A DNA stretch of 64,000 bases from contig NZ_JBOEFX010000047.1 in the NCBI RefSeq assembly GCF_050633125.1, positions 8,984-72,983 of the forward strand, in the 5' to 3' direction. This stretch comes from Lewinella sp050633125. Lineage in GTDB: Bacteria > Bacteroidota > Bacteroidia > Chitinophagales > Saprospiraceae. Positions 42,912 to 52,171 of the stretch are shown here, in pieces. The notes below the pieces were generated by a model. The model worked only from the letters and a program-made list of their open reading frames with translations. It did not search any database and was not told the origin of the DNA. A program made the translations under genes and the position numbers. How positions within the stretch are numbered: the first letter of the stretch is position 1; each line of letters opens with the position of its first letter.

Positions 42912-43724
42912 TTAATTTGACCTTGACAATTTTGACAACTCTTCTTTGCTGAGCATTCCATCTTTATTGACATCCAATCTGTCAAAATCTCTTGCTAACG
43001 GACCATTCACCTCTGATTTGCTTACTTGCTGATCATTATTAGTGTCCATCATCTCAATGATTTTCTCAGGACTAGGAGGCCCTTTGGGACCTCGTCTTGC
43101 CCCACCTTCTCCTGATTTTGAAATTGGGCAACCTATTGCCTTGGTAGTAGCAGGGTCAGGAGACTTTCCTGCTTCCAATGCCGCAATCGCATTAGCAACA
43201 TACCTTTCTTCTACATCTTCGGGAGAATTAGAATTATCGTCAATAGCACCAATATACCTGACGATCAAATCTTTATCTAACAAGAAAACATGTGGTGTTT
43301 TGGTAGCGCCATACTTAGGATAAACCTCTTGTTTTTCATCTTTTAGATAAACGAATGGAAACCCCTTTTCTTGAGATCTCGTAACCATATCTTGGAAGCT
43401 ATTCCCGCCTCCTTCTGCTCCATCATTAGAATTGATTGCAATGACTGGGTATCCTTTGGGAGCCATCTCATCATGTAGTTCTATAAGGCGATCTTCGTAA
43501 GCTTTTGCAAAAGGGCATTCATTGCTTGTAAACACCACAATGTATCCGTTAGCATTTTCGACCATGGATAGCGATTGCATTGTGCCATCTACATTCTTTA
43601 ATTGGAAGTCCTCTGCTTTATCTCCAATTTGATAACCTTTAGCTGAAATTTGAGTCTCTTGCGGTTGAGCGTTACAGCTAACGCTAAAAAATACTAAGCA
43701 AAGAGCTAATGAAATAATTTTCAT
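42912..43724 (-). CDS. Thioredoxin-fold redoxin fused to an EF-hand pair, lipoprotein-like signal
   Basis: A 270-residue exported protein (FFSVSCNAQPQ resembles a lipobox). Residues about 30-195 are an AhpC/TSA-type thioredoxin fold: GDKAEDFQLKNVDG, the conserved cysteine in FTSNECPFAKAYEDRL, and TPHVFLLDKDLIVRYIGAIDD. A Gly/Pro linker with one more cysteine (IGCPISKSGEG) leads to two EF-hand loops near the C-terminus (DTNNDQQVSKSE and DVNKDGMLSKEE). Only a single Cys is at the redox site, so peroxidase-type or non-classical chemistry is likely. It may be calcium-regulated at the cell surface. Confidence 0.82.
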   Translation of the reverse strand: MKIISLALCLVFFSVSCNAQPQETQISAKGYQIGDKAEDFQLKNVDGTMQSLSMVENANGYIVVFTSNECPFAKAYEDRLIELHDEMAPKGYPVIAINSNDGAEGGGNSFQDMVTRSQEKGFPFVYLKDEKQEVYPKYGATKTPHVFLLDKDLIVRYIGAIDDNSNSPEDVEERYVANAIAALEAGKSPDPATTKAIGCPISKSGEGGARRGPKGPPSPEKIIEMMDTNNDQQVSKSEVNGPLARDFDRLDVNKDGMLSKEELSKLSRSN

Positions 43725-43840
43725 AATAAAGTCTTCTTATTGATTTGTGTTGATGCGTTAGACACTTCTTTATCAATTTCCTTTCCGTCATCTCAAGTTT
43801 TTTTTGGCACTTAAAATTTATTTGTACACAACGTAACAAA

Positions 43841-43875
43841 CCATGCCCCTCTAAGCTACCTTCAAAGGGGCATGG
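43841..43875 (-). terminator. Hairpin after a T9SS gene
   Basis: Perfect 10-bp arms (43841-43850 with 43866-43875), 15-base loop, followed on the minus strand by TTTGTT. It lies 16 bases past the stop of the gene 43891-45600. Confidence 0.6.
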
Positions 43876-43890
43876 CACTCCACAATACAC

Positions 43891-45600
43891 TTATAATTTC
43901 ATCCAATTCGCAATCACAGGCCCTTGTGCCGTTTGCACCACTATCCTATATAATCCACTCGTCATTGCTGCGCGGGGACGTATACGATAGCGGCCTTCTG
44001 CCAGAGCCTCTAGTTCGCCACTCGCAACCAGCTGGCCCAATTCGTTGAATACCTGATAAGGCCAATCGCCGCTTAACTCACTTTCCGGCATTACCAGCAT
44101 GATTTCACCGGAGCTGGGGTTGGGTGCGACTGTAGCTTTACCCGCCACAGGCAAAGCCACCTGAGGGTAAATACGCCGAATGAGCTGACGTTCTTCTTTA
44201 CTCAACTCGCTGTCATCAAGTGTGCCGCCATTCATGTAAACATTGAGGTACATGTTGTCCCCTAGTGTTCGTGACAGATTGGAATTGGGCCCAAACCGCA
44301 GGGTGCTTCCTGGTGCCAGGTGTGCGTAAGCTTGCTCTCGTTCACTCCCCGTATAGGCAACCAATGCTACTTTGCTATCAATGGTCATGGTGCTGTTTTG
44401 TTTCAAGTCTAAATGCCCATCGCGAGCAAGGCCAAGGACACCAATTCCTGAATGTCCATAATCAAAAACAGCTTCCTCTTTTACCGCCAAGGTACCCCCT
44501 GTTTGAAACATAAGACATGACCGCTTATTAGCAAATTCAAATGCACCGCTTCCCATCAGATAAGTTGTATTATCAGGAACGATCAAGTCCACAAAAAAGA
44601 CCTGGCATAGATTGGGAATCGCATAATCCAGCGTCAGGTTATGCCGTAGCGTATCAGAGCCATCAACTAAACTCCCCCGGACGCCTGTGAATGGTTGAAA
44701 AGTAAGCTCATCTTCCGAATCGAAGTAAATAGTCAGATCCAGAACCGTATCTGCTTCAAAACTTGGAATTGCCTCTACGTAGGTGTAATGGTCAAAACTG
44801 GGGAAGCCCAGCCCATCTTGCTGAACGTAGTAGTAATCGTAATACTCATCGTCAGGAAATGCCGTCTCACGTAAATAGCCCCGATAAGTAGTTTCATCTA
44901 TGCCCATGTATTCATAAAATACAAAAGCAAGCACCTGCCCGTAACCGCCCCATGGGCCTTGATAAATGGGGTCCGAAAAAAATTGTCGTGGCTTGAAGGT
45001 TAAACCAGAGAGATCTTCTTCCTCAAAAGAAAACTTCATAATATATTCCTGTAAGTAGATACTGTCCAGGTTCTCTGTTGGCCAACAGCCACTGACTTCT
45101 TTATAAGCCCCCGACAGTTCTCGTACAACTCGCTGGACAGTACTGTCTGCTGAAAATGGTACAGTATAAATGGCCAGCAAACCAGAACACAATTCATCAG
45201 CACAGGTATCCGCAAGAATTACCTGGGCATCCGTCCAGTAGTTGCCAACACTCCGATACATTCCGTTGGTAGGAAGCTGAATCTCCTGATCCTCCATTTT
45301 ATAGCGAAAGAACAGCGGTAATATAGGGTTCAAGGTCTCCAGGTCTAGTATCCAATCGCCATCCATTTCCCGAAAACTGAGGCAGCGAGAGCTATCCAAT
45401 GTACCATCCCAGGTGCCTTCTAATGTTTGGTACACCGACCACTCCGTTGGCAAAACCACCAAGTCGGTCGTATCAAACGGACAAGCTTGTTCAGAAAAGT
45501 GTTGCTGGATTTGGTCGCTATCCGAGGAAGGAATAATATCCTGGCTCATCGCAAGAAACGGCAGGATAAAGCATAGCAAAAATGTAGTTGTAGAGCGCAT
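43891..45600 (-). CDS. Secreted protein with T9SS sorting domain
   Basis: A 569-residue protein with a signal peptide (ends PFLAMSQ). The middle (about 50-480) is beta-rich and contains pieces such as TLEGTWDGTLDSSRCLSF and a pectin-lyase-like short stretch near 365-450 (GGTLAVKEEAVFDYGHSGIGVLG, HLDLKQNSTMTIDSKVALV). The C-terminus (VAPNPSSGEIMLVM, VFNELGQLVASGEL, MTSGLYRIVVQT, about 490-569) is a T9SS domain. No catalytic motif is recognised. It is divergent from the LytS-type kinase gene. Confidence 0.72.
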   Translation of the reverse strand: MRSTTTFLLCFILPFLAMSQDIIPSSDSDQIQQHFSEQACPFDTTDLVVLPTEWSVYQTLEGTWDGTLDSSRCLSFREMDGDWILDLETLNPILPLFFRYKMEDQEIQLPTNGMYRSVGNYWTDAQVILADTCADELCSGLLAIYTVPFSADSTVQRVVRELSGAYKEVSGCWPTENLDSIYLQEYIMKFSFEEEDLSGLTFKPRQFFSDPIYQGPWGGYGQVLAFVFYEYMGIDETTYRGYLRETAFPDDEYYDYYYVQQDGLGFPSFDHYTYVEAIPSFEADTVLDLTIYFDSEDELTFQPFTGVRGSLVDGSDTLRHNLTLDYAIPNLCQVFFVDLIVPDNTTYLMGSGAFEFANKRSCLMFQTGGTLAVKEEAVFDYGHSGIGVLGLARDGHLDLKQNSTMTIDSKVALVAYTGSEREQAYAHLAPGSTLRFGPNSNLSRTLGDNMYLNVYMNGGTLDDSELSKEERQLIRRIYPQVALPVAGKATVAPNPSSGEIMLVMPESELSGDWPYQVFNELGQLVASGELEALAEGRYRIRPRAAMTSGLYRIVVQTAQGPVIANWMKL

Positions 45601-45700
45601 AAGAGAAAGGTTTTTAAGTAGTTACCTCTTAAAAATAAAGAATCTAACATTGATATGCTCTAAAGAATCAGCGTTCGTAGGGTAGCTGACAGAATATTAG

Positions 45701-45729
45701 TTGCACTTCCTTCAAAAGCCTTACTTTTG
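45701..45729 (+). promoter_or_regulatory. Promoter of the LytS/LytTR pair, predicting a leaderless mRNA
   Basis: TTG at 45701-45703 and TACTTTTG at 45722-45729 with an 18-base spacer fit the Bacteroidota consensus. Only seven bases (AAAAATA) separate the -7 box from the ATG at 45737, so transcription would begin at or next to the start codon. Confidence 0.5.
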
Positions 45730-45736
45730 AAAAATA

Positions 45737-46777
45737 ATGAAGAAATCAATTTACACATTACTCCATTTAGGGTTTTGGCTTGGGTACTTGGTACTGGTGC
45801 TGATCGTGTTTTTCCTTGGAACCCAAGGAGAGGGTTTCGAAGTGGGGGATGGCCGCTATTATTTTTCTTTTGTTACAGGAGGAGCCGTCGTTCCTGCCGT
45901 CGTTTCTTTCTATGCTTGTTTCTATCATCTTTTTAATCACTACCTACAAAAGCAAAAAGTATTCCAAGCCGTTACTGGAGGGCTATTGATTGCGGTGGGG
46001 GCGGTGGCGATAGGCGTGCTTTTTGTAGCGCTCACTTCCTCTATAGCGCTGGGGTGTATTCAACAAGGCCTGCCTTACGCTTTGGGCTTTATGTTTGCAA
46101 TAGCGCTCGTTTTCGGGATTATTGCCCTGGTCATCAAAGGTTTTCTGACCTGGTTTGATGAGCTAAAGCTAAAAGAAGAGTTGGTAGAAAAGAATCATCA
46201 AATGGAGCTGGCGCTGGTTAAAGCACAACTCGACCCACATTTTCTCTTCAATACCATTAATAATATTGATGTACTGATTGCGAAAGATCCTGAATTGGCC
46301 TCCAACTACCTGATTAAGCTATCAGACATGATGCGCTTTATGCTCTACGAAACCAAAGCAGAAGCTATTCCCCTGGCGCAAGAATTAGCATACATTGAAA
46401 AATATGTTCAACTGCAACAAATCAGAACCGCAAATAGCAATTACGTAAATTATCAAGTCGAGGGTACCCCCGCCAACAGAAAGGTCGCTCCTATGATCTT
46501 TATCCCTTTTATTGAAAATGCGTTTAAGCATACCGGAAACAAAAAAACGAAGGAAGCGGTAGCTATCAAGATTCAAATTGAAAAAGAAGCTATTCTATTT
46601 AGCTGTCAAAATAAATTCACTCCACAGAACGCCCCTTCTAATGGGCATAACGGACTGGGAAATGGCCTTATTGAAAAACGTTTGAATTTACTCTACCCTA
46701 AAAAACACCGCCTTCATATTGACCAACAGGATGGGTATTACACAGTAGAACTAAAGCTCTTCCATGCAGCGGTATAA
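45737..46777 (+). CDS. LytS-type sensor histidine kinase (His_kinase family)
   Basis: A 346-residue protein. Four hydrophobic segments (about 8-30, 42-65, 78-100, 107-132) are followed by a short coiled linker and the His_kinase domain. The phospho-acceptor His168 is in KAQLDPHFLFNTINN; the ATP-binding N-box is IPFIENAFKH near 255-264, and GNGLIEKRLNLLY is the G-box region. No periplasmic sensor domain, so signals probably come through the membrane helices. Its end overlaps the response regulator by 14 bases. Confidence 0.92.
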   Translation: MKKSIYTLLHLGFWLGYLVLVLIVFFLGTQGEGFEVGDGRYYFSFVTGGAVVPAVVSFYACFYHLFNHYLQKQKVFQAVTGGLLIAVGAVAIGVLFVALTSSIALGCIQQGLPYALGFMFAIALVFGIIALVIKGFLTWFDELKLKEELVEKNHQMELALVKAQLDPHFLFNTINNIDVLIAKDPELASNYLIKLSDMMRFMLYETKAEAIPLAQELAYIEKYVQLQQIRTANSNYVNYQVEGTPANRKVAPMIFIPFIENAFKHTGNKKTKEAVAIKIQIEKEAILFSCQNKFTPQNAPSNGHNGLGNGLIEKRLNLLYPKKHRLHIDQQDGYYTVELKLFHAAV

Positions 46778-47453
46778 ATGTATCATCATAGAAGACGAAC
46801 CTTTGGCACTGGAACGAACCAAAGGATACGTAGAAAAAGTCCCCTTTCTGCAGTTAGATCAGACATTTGAAGATGCACTCGCTGGCCTGAGCTACCTACA
46901 GACTCACACCGTCGACATTCTTTTTCTTGATATCAATATGGACGAGCTATCAGGAATAGAGTTATTGGAAAGTACTGCTATCTCCAGTCAGGTTATCATC
47001 ACCACCGCTTACCAGCAGTACGCCCTCAAAGGTTTCGAACTCAATGTAACCGATTACCTATTGAAGCCGTTTACCTTTCAGCGCTTCCTGCAAGCCGCCA
47101 ACAAAGCCCAGGAAAATCTGGCTAATCGCACGCCCCAAACAACCATTGAGTTCATTTTTGTAAAAACAGAAAACCGTCTTGAAAAAATACTGGTAGCAAA
47201 CATCCTATATATCGAAGGAATGCGCGATTATCGCAGAATCCACTGTGTAGACAAAAAAATAATGACCTTGCAAAACTTCGGTGAACTGGAACAAATGTTG
47301 CCAGCCCATCTTATTTCTCGCGTTCACAAGTCCTATATGGTAGCCATTGCAAAAATTGATGCCATTGAACGAGGTAGAATTTTAATTGCTGATCAGCGGA
47401 TTCCAATCTCTGCCACTTACAGAGAGGCTTTTCTAGCAAGAATCAAGGGATAA
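46764..47453 (+). CDS. LytTR-family response regulator
   Basis: A 229-residue protein. The receiver domain (1-115) has the acidic pair in IIIEDEP, phospho-acceptor Asp56 in LFLDINM and the conserved Lys in DYLLKPF. The LytTR DNA-binding domain (about 135-229) has FVKTENRLEKI, ILYIEGMRDYRRIH, LISRVHKSYMVAI and IPISATYREAF. The partner is the overlapping kinase. Such pairs usually regulate a nearby or self promoter; no repeated target site was found in this window. Confidence 0.93.
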   Translation: MQRYKCIIIEDEPLALERTKGYVEKVPFLQLDQTFEDALAGLSYLQTHTVDILFLDINMDELSGIELLESTAISSQVIITTAYQQYALKGFELNVTDYLLKPFTFQRFLQAANKAQENLANRTPQTTIEFIFVKTENRLEKILVANILYIEGMRDYRRIHCVDKKIMTLQNFGELEQMLPAHLISRVHKSYMVAIAKIDAIERGRILIADQRIPISATYREAFLARIKG

Positions 47454-47541
47454 ATTGGCAGATAAAAAACGCTTCCTTGCAGACACATTCCTCCATTTGG
47501 TGTATCCTCTTTGCTGTTCGCGTCTAAAGCATCTAATCTTG

Positions 47542-47563
47542 GCTTTTGAAAACCCTCAAAAGC
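47542..47563 (+). promoter_or_regulatory. Hairpin just before the DUF2306 gene
   Basis: Perfect 8-bp arms GCTTTTGA (47542-47549) and TCAAAAGC (47556-47563) with loop AAACCC, seven bases before the ATG at 47571. It may be a terminator of the LytTR pair without a T-run, or a translational element. Confidence 0.3.
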
Positions 47564-47570
47564 ATATAGA

Positions 47571-48398
47571 ATGGTTTCCGATCTTCAAACAGCGCAGCAA
47601 GCAGACCAATTAGCGAAAGCGAACAAGCGCCTTAAAAAACTCAGTCAAGTCCTATTTGCCATCGCCGTTATCGGCCAATGGATGTTTGTGTATTATATTG
47701 TCGCTTTCTACGGAGGTATTGCCGTGAGTGGTGAGTACGAAAAAGTTAATGAAGCCCTGGGTCACGGCATCATAAAAGGAGACAGCATGGGCAACCTGAT
47801 GCTAGGCATACATTTAGCACTGGCTATAGTTGTCACTTTTGGCGGTCCGCTTCAGTTTTCTACCGCCATCAGAAAGCACTTTCCTTTGTTCCATCGCTGG
47901 AATGGCCGCATATTTTACCTCACTGCTTTTGTGGTCACTCTTGCTGGCTTGTACATGATTTATACCAGAGGTGCTCATGGTGGAATTACGGGTTTGCTAG
48001 GAAATACACTCAACGCAAGTTTGATTATCTGGTTTTCCGTTTTGGCCTGGCGAACAGCCATGCAAAGAGACTTTGTTGCACACAAAAAATGGGCGATTCG
48101 GGCATTCTTGATGGTGAGCGGCGTATGGTTTTTCCGCCTGGGCTATGGTATCTGGATTTTAATAACGGGCTTTACTGCACCTGGCACCAATGGCAACCTC
48201 AACGGGCCATTTGATATTTTCCTCAGCTTTGCCCACTCGCTGGTTCCTTTGCTCATTCTTGAAGCCTATTTTTATGCCAAACGACATTCCAGCTTGCGCG
48301 TAAAGCAGTTCGGAGCTGGGGCACTTATTGGATTAAGTCTATTGATGATAGGGGGGATTGTTATGATAGCCTTAGTGTTTTGGGCACCTCATCTTTGA
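47571..48398 (+). CDS. DUF2306 membrane protein
   Basis: A 275-residue protein with about six or seven hydrophobic segments. The conserved DUF2306 features are HLALAIVVTFGGPLQF, FPLFHRWNGRIFY, and VAHKKWAIRAFLMVSG, with His residues on several helices (a possible haem or metal site, as proposed for this cytochrome-b-like family). It lies 117 bases after the response regulator. Whether it belongs to the same transcript is unclear. Confidence 0.8.
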   Translation: MVSDLQTAQQADQLAKANKRLKKLSQVLFAIAVIGQWMFVYYIVAFYGGIAVSGEYEKVNEALGHGIIKGDSMGNLMLGIHLALAIVVTFGGPLQFSTAIRKHFPLFHRWNGRIFYLTAFVVTLAGLYMIYTRGAHGGITGLLGNTLNASLIIWFSVLAWRTAMQRDFVAHKKWAIRAFLMVSGVWFFRLGYGIWILITGFTAPGTNGNLNGPFDIFLSFAHSLVPLLILEAYFYAKRHSSLRVKQFGAGALIGLSLLMIGGIVMIALVFWAPHL

Positions 48399-48548
48399 TA
48401 CGGGAGTAGGGATTTTTTATCTTGAATCACTTAAGTTCACATAAGAACATACAAAGGCTTCTTTTAAAATCCTCGTATATGTAAGTGTGTTTTATAAGAA
48501 AACCCTTCTTTGATACGATCAAGTAGGGAGGTACTTACTCCAATTGCA

Positions 48549-48556
48549 TATCTTTG
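48549..48556 (+). promoter_or_regulatory. -7 box of icmF
   Basis: TATCTTTG matches TANNTTTG, 75 bases upstream of the ATG; no clear -33. The leader would contain the hairpin at 48575-48600. No B12-riboswitch core is present. Confidence 0.45.
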
Positions 48557-48574
48557 CGCCACCAAATTAGAACC

Positions 48575-48600
48575 CTTGCTCGAACTGTTTGTTGAGCAAG
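48575..48600 (+). promoter_or_regulatory. Inverted repeat in the icmF leader
   Basis: CTTGCTC (48575-48581) pairs with GAGCAAG (48594-48600), extended by AAC/GTT across one bulged G. Position just after the -7 box suits an operator or a leader hairpin; a dimeric regulator site is possible. Confidence 0.35.
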
Positions 48601-48631
48601 TATTAGACTGTCCTAACCAATACCGCAACTG

Positions 48632-51600
48632 ATGCAGCAAGTAGCTCCCTACCAACCGCAGCACAAAATTCGCATTGTCACCGCCGCCAGCCTTTTTGAT
48701 GGCCATGATGCAGCTATTAATATCATGCGCCGAATTATGCAATCCAGCGGGGCAGAGATTATCCACTTGGGCCACAACCGCTCTGTGCAGGATATTGTGG
48801 AGACCGCCATTCAAGAAGATGCGCAGGCCATTGCTATCACCTCTTACCAGGGCGGACATACCGAGTTTTTCAAGTATATGCACGACTTGCTGGAAGAACG
48901 TGGCGCTAGTCATATCAAGATTGTTGGTGGCGGTGGCGGAACTATCCTACCTTCCGAGATCGAAGAGTTACACGCTTACGGCATCGATCGCATCTACGCA
49001 CCAGACGATGGTCGTACCCTCGGCTTACAGGGTATGATCAACGATGTTTTAAGCAAAGCAGATTATCCCCTCGGAGAGCAGCTCAACGGAGAAGTGAAAG
49101 AATTCACCTCACGTAAAGCTACGGCTGTTGCTCGACTGATCACCGCTGCGGAAAACTACCCAGATGCAAACGCTACCTGGCTAAAGGACATACAGGAAAA
49201 AGCAACCGCTATCAAAACACCAGTCCTAGGAATTACCGGCACTGGTGGCGCTGGAAAATCAAGCCTTGTTGACGAGCTCATTCGTCGTTTTTTACGCGAT
49301 TTCCCGGAAAAGACCTTGGGCATTATTTCTGTCGACCCGTCTAAGCGGCGTACCGGCGGTGCCCTTCTTGGTGACCGCATACGAATGAACGCCGTGAGCC
49401 CCGCCATCGCGGGAGACCGTGTGTATATGCGCTCCCTGGCAACCCGTCAGAGTAACCTGGCACTTTCGGCACACGTACAGTCTGCCGTAGATATCCTTAA
49501 AGTGGCGGGCTATGACCTCGTCATTCTGGAAACTTCCGGCATTGGCCAATCTGATACGGAAATCATCGACCACTCTGACGTTTCCCTTTATGTGATGACG
49601 CCTGAATTTGGTGCCGCTACCCAGCTGGAAAAAATCGACATGCTGGATTTTGCGGACATTATTGCCGTAAATAAATTCGATAAGCGAGGAGCCCTCGACG
49701 CTCTCCGCTCCGTCAAGAAACAGTATCAGCGCAATCACCAGCTTTGGGACCAGCCTTTGGAAGAAATGCCCGTTTACGGTGCGATTGCCAGTCAGTTTAA
49801 TGATCCAGGTGTCAATGCCTTGTACCAATCTTTACTTGCCAAAGTAGATGAGCGCTGTGGTACAACCCTGGCGGCAGCCAGCAGTGGAAGCGCCTTGGGT
49901 GAAAGCGAAAAAATATTTATCATTCCTCCTGCACGCGTTCGCTACCTTTCTGAGATTTCCGAGAGTATCCGCTCTTACAACCAATGGGCACAAGATCAGG
50001 CAGACATTGCAGATCGTCTTTACAGCATCCAGCAGACCATTGACACCCTGCGGTCGGTCGCTAAAGACGACCCGGAGCGCACAGAAGATTTAGAAAACCT
50101 CAAGGAAGAAATCAAACGTGACCTCGATGGTCATAACTGGCATCTACTCGAAGAGTGGGAGTCTAAAGTACAACGCTACACTGCCGACGAATATACTTAT
50201 CAAGTGCGGGGTCGTGATATCAAAGTGCCAACTTTCACCCAAACGCTTTCCAACACCAAAGTGCCCCGAGTAAGCTTACCGAAATACCGTTCCTGGGGCG
50301 ACATCCTTCAGTGGAGTCTCCAGGAGAATGTACCCGGAGAGTTTCCCTACGCTGCTGGTGTATTCCCTTTTAAGCGAAAAGGCGAAGACCCTACCCGTAT
50401 GTTTGCCGGTGAGGGAGGCCCCGAACGCACCAACAAGCGCTTCCATTACCTTTCTTCTGGAATGCCGGCCGCGCGCTTGTCTACCGCTTTTGACTCCGTG
50501 ACACTTTATGGCGAAGACCCTGATTATCGGCCCGACATTTACGGTAAAGTGGGCAACTCCGGCGTAAGCGTCTGCTGCCTCGATGATGCCAAGAAACTCT
50601 ACTCCGGTTTTGACCTTTGTGACCCACGCACTTCGGTATCCATGACCATTAACGGGCCCGCGGCTACCATTTGTGCTTTCTTTATGAATGCAGCGGTTGA
50701 TCAGCAATGTGAATTGTACATCAAAGAGCACGGTCTTGAAGACCAGGTAGAAGCCAAATTTAAAGAACTATATGATGACCAGGGACTAGATCGCCCGGTT
50801 TATTACGGCGATTTACCAGAAGGAAACAATGGCTTGGGCTTGATGCTCTTGGGCCTTACTGGCGACCAGGTGCTCGATCCAAAAGTATACGCTGAACTCA
50901 GAGCTAAAGCACTCCGCTCTGTACGTGGCACTGTTCAGGCTGATATTCTCAAGGAGGATCAGGCGCAGAACACTTGCATCTTCAGTACCGAGTTTTCACT
51001 CAAACTGATGGGCGATGTTCAGGCTTCCTTTATTGAGCATGGCGTGCGCAATTTTTATTCTGTTTCTATCTCCGGTTATCACATCGCAGAAGCGGGGGCC
51101 AATCCGATTTCGCAGCTTGCCTTTACTTTGTCCAATGGTTTCACTTTCGTGGAATATTACCTCTCACGAGGGATGAATATCGACGATTTCGCACCCAACT
51201 TATCGTTCTTCTTTAGCAATGGTGTGGATGCTGAATACGCCGTTATTGGCCGAGTGGCACGCCGCATTTGGGCGAAAGCCATGAAGCAGAAATACAACGC
51301 CAATGATCGGAGTCAGAAGCTGAAGTATCACATTCAAACCAGTGGCCGTAGTTTACACGCACAGGAGATTGACTTCAATGATATCCGTACGACGCTTCAG
51401 GCACTTTATGCCATTTACGACAATTGTAACAGCCTTCATACCAATGCTTATGATGAGGCCATCACTACGCCAACGGAGAATAGCGTACGCCGGGCAGTAG
51501 CCATTCAGATGATTATCAATCACGAGTTGGGCATGGCCAAAAACGAGAACCCACTCCAAGGCAGTTTCATCATTGAAGAATTGACCGACTTGGTAGAAGA

Positions 51601-52024
51601 GGCGGTACTGATGGAATTTGATCGCATCACCGAACGAGGTGGCGTACTGGGCGCCATGGAGACCATGTACCAGCGGAATAAAATCCAGGAAGAAAGTATG
51701 CACTACGAGATGTTGAAGCATACCGGAGAGCTACCAATTATCGGCGTCAATACCTTCCTCAGTAAAGAAGGTTCACCAACTATCACTCCCGGTGAAGTCA
51801 TCCGGGCCACTACTGAAGAGAAGGAGCAACAGATTGCCACCTTAGAGCGCCTTAAAAGCGCTAGTAAGCAAGAAGGCGCCGCAGCATTGAAACGTCTCCA
51901 GGATGCAGCCGTTGCCAACGAAAACCTCTTCGATGAATTATTGGAAGCTACCAAGTTCTGTTCTTTAGGGCAAATTACTCACGCGCTTTATCAGGTAGGT
52001 GGGCAATACCGGAGGAATATGTAA
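48632..52024 (+). CDS. icmF: Fused isobutyryl-CoA-mutase-type B12 enzyme (IcmF)
   Basis: 1130 residues in one chain: a B12-binding domain (about 10-150; DGHDAAINIMRR with His25 as the axial ligand; GGGGTILPSEIEEL), a G-protein chaperone (about 195-420; P-loop GITGTGGAGKSSL at 199-211, SVDPSKRRTGGALLGDRIRM, NKFDKRGA) and the acyl-CoA mutase domain (about 540-1130; FPFKRKGEDPTRMFAGEGG, SISGYHIAEAGANPISQLAFTL). This order is that of IcmF, which interconverts isobutyryl-CoA and butyryl-CoA, with a GTPase that loads and protects cofactor. Isovaleryl/pivalyl forms share the layout, so the exact substrate is uncertain. Confidence 0.93.
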   Translation: MQQVAPYQPQHKIRIVTAASLFDGHDAAINIMRRIMQSSGAEIIHLGHNRSVQDIVETAIQEDAQAIAITSYQGGHTEFFKYMHDLLEERGASHIKIVGGGGGTILPSEIEELHAYGIDRIYAPDDGRTLGLQGMINDVLSKADYPLGEQLNGEVKEFTSRKATAVARLITAAENYPDANATWLKDIQEKATAIKTPVLGITGTGGAGKSSLVDELIRRFLRDFPEKTLGIISVDPSKRRTGGALLGDRIRMNAVSPAIAGDRVYMRSLATRQSNLALSAHVQSAVDILKVAGYDLVILETSGIGQSDTEIIDHSDVSLYVMTPEFGAATQLEKIDMLDFADIIAVNKFDKRGALDALRSVKKQYQRNHQLWDQPLEEMPVYGAIASQFNDPGVNALYQSLLAKVDERCGTTLAAASSGSALGESEKIFIIPPARVRYLSEISESIRSYNQWAQDQADIADRLYSIQQTIDTLRSVAKDDPERTEDLENLKEEIKRDLDGHNWHLLEEWESKVQRYTADEYTYQVRGRDIKVPTFTQTLSNTKVPRVSLPKYRSWGDILQWSLQENVPGEFPYAAGVFPFKRKGEDPTRMFAGEGGPERTNKRFHYLSSGMPAARLSTAFDSVTLYGEDPDYRPDIYGKVGNSGVSVCCLDDAKKLYSGFDLCDPRTSVSMTINGPAATICAFFMNAAVDQQCELYIKEHGLEDQVEAKFKELYDDQGLDRPVYYGDLPEGNNGLGLMLLGLTGDQVLDPKVYAELRAKALRSVRGTVQADILKEDQAQNTCIFSTEFSLKLMGDVQASFIEHGVRNFYSVSISGYHIAEAGANPISQLAFTLSNGFTFVEYYLSRGMNIDDFAPNLSFFFSNGVDAEYAVIGRVARRIWAKAMKQKYNANDRSQKLKYHIQTSGRSLHAQEIDFNDIRTTLQALYAIYDNCNSLHTNAYDEAITTPTENSVRRAVAIQMIINHELGMAKNENPLQGSFIIEELTDLVEEAVLMEFDRITERGGVLGAMETMYQRNKIQEESMHYEMLKHTGELPIIGVNTFLSKEGSPTITPGEVIRATTEEKEQQIATLERLKSASKQEGAAALKRLQDAAVANENLFDELLEATKFCSLGQITHALYQVGGQYRRNM

Positions 52025-52026
52025 AC

Positions 52027-52058
52027 TATATCCAAACCATTTAGTAATGGATGTATAA
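52027..52058. repeat. Possible degenerate copy of the TATACCC-type repeat end
   Basis: The stretch AAACCATTTAGTAATGG followed by ATGTATA resembles the right end of the palindrome at 14608-14629 (AAACCACTTAGTGCCGG then GTATA) with a two-base insertion. No matching left end is clear, so this is tentative. Confidence 0.25.
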
Positions 52059-52112
52059 TGAGGCTTGCCTTTTGGTATTTCTGAAAAGCACGAAATGTCT
52101 AGGCAAGCCTCA
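52059..52112. terminator. Inverted repeat between convergent icmF and hydrolase genes
   Basis: Perfect 12-bp arms (52059-52070 with 52101-52112) and a 30-base loop. It lies 35 bases past the icmF stop and may terminate either strand, although T-runs are lacking. Confidence 0.45.
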
Positions 52113-52171
52113 CCTACTTGGTATCATAGAATGATATGCAGAACGCGACCGAAGGGAGTCTTACATCATAC

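Noticed and set aside
48399..48631. Cobalamin riboswitch before icmF
   Set aside because: No B12-box-like core and too little space for the fold.
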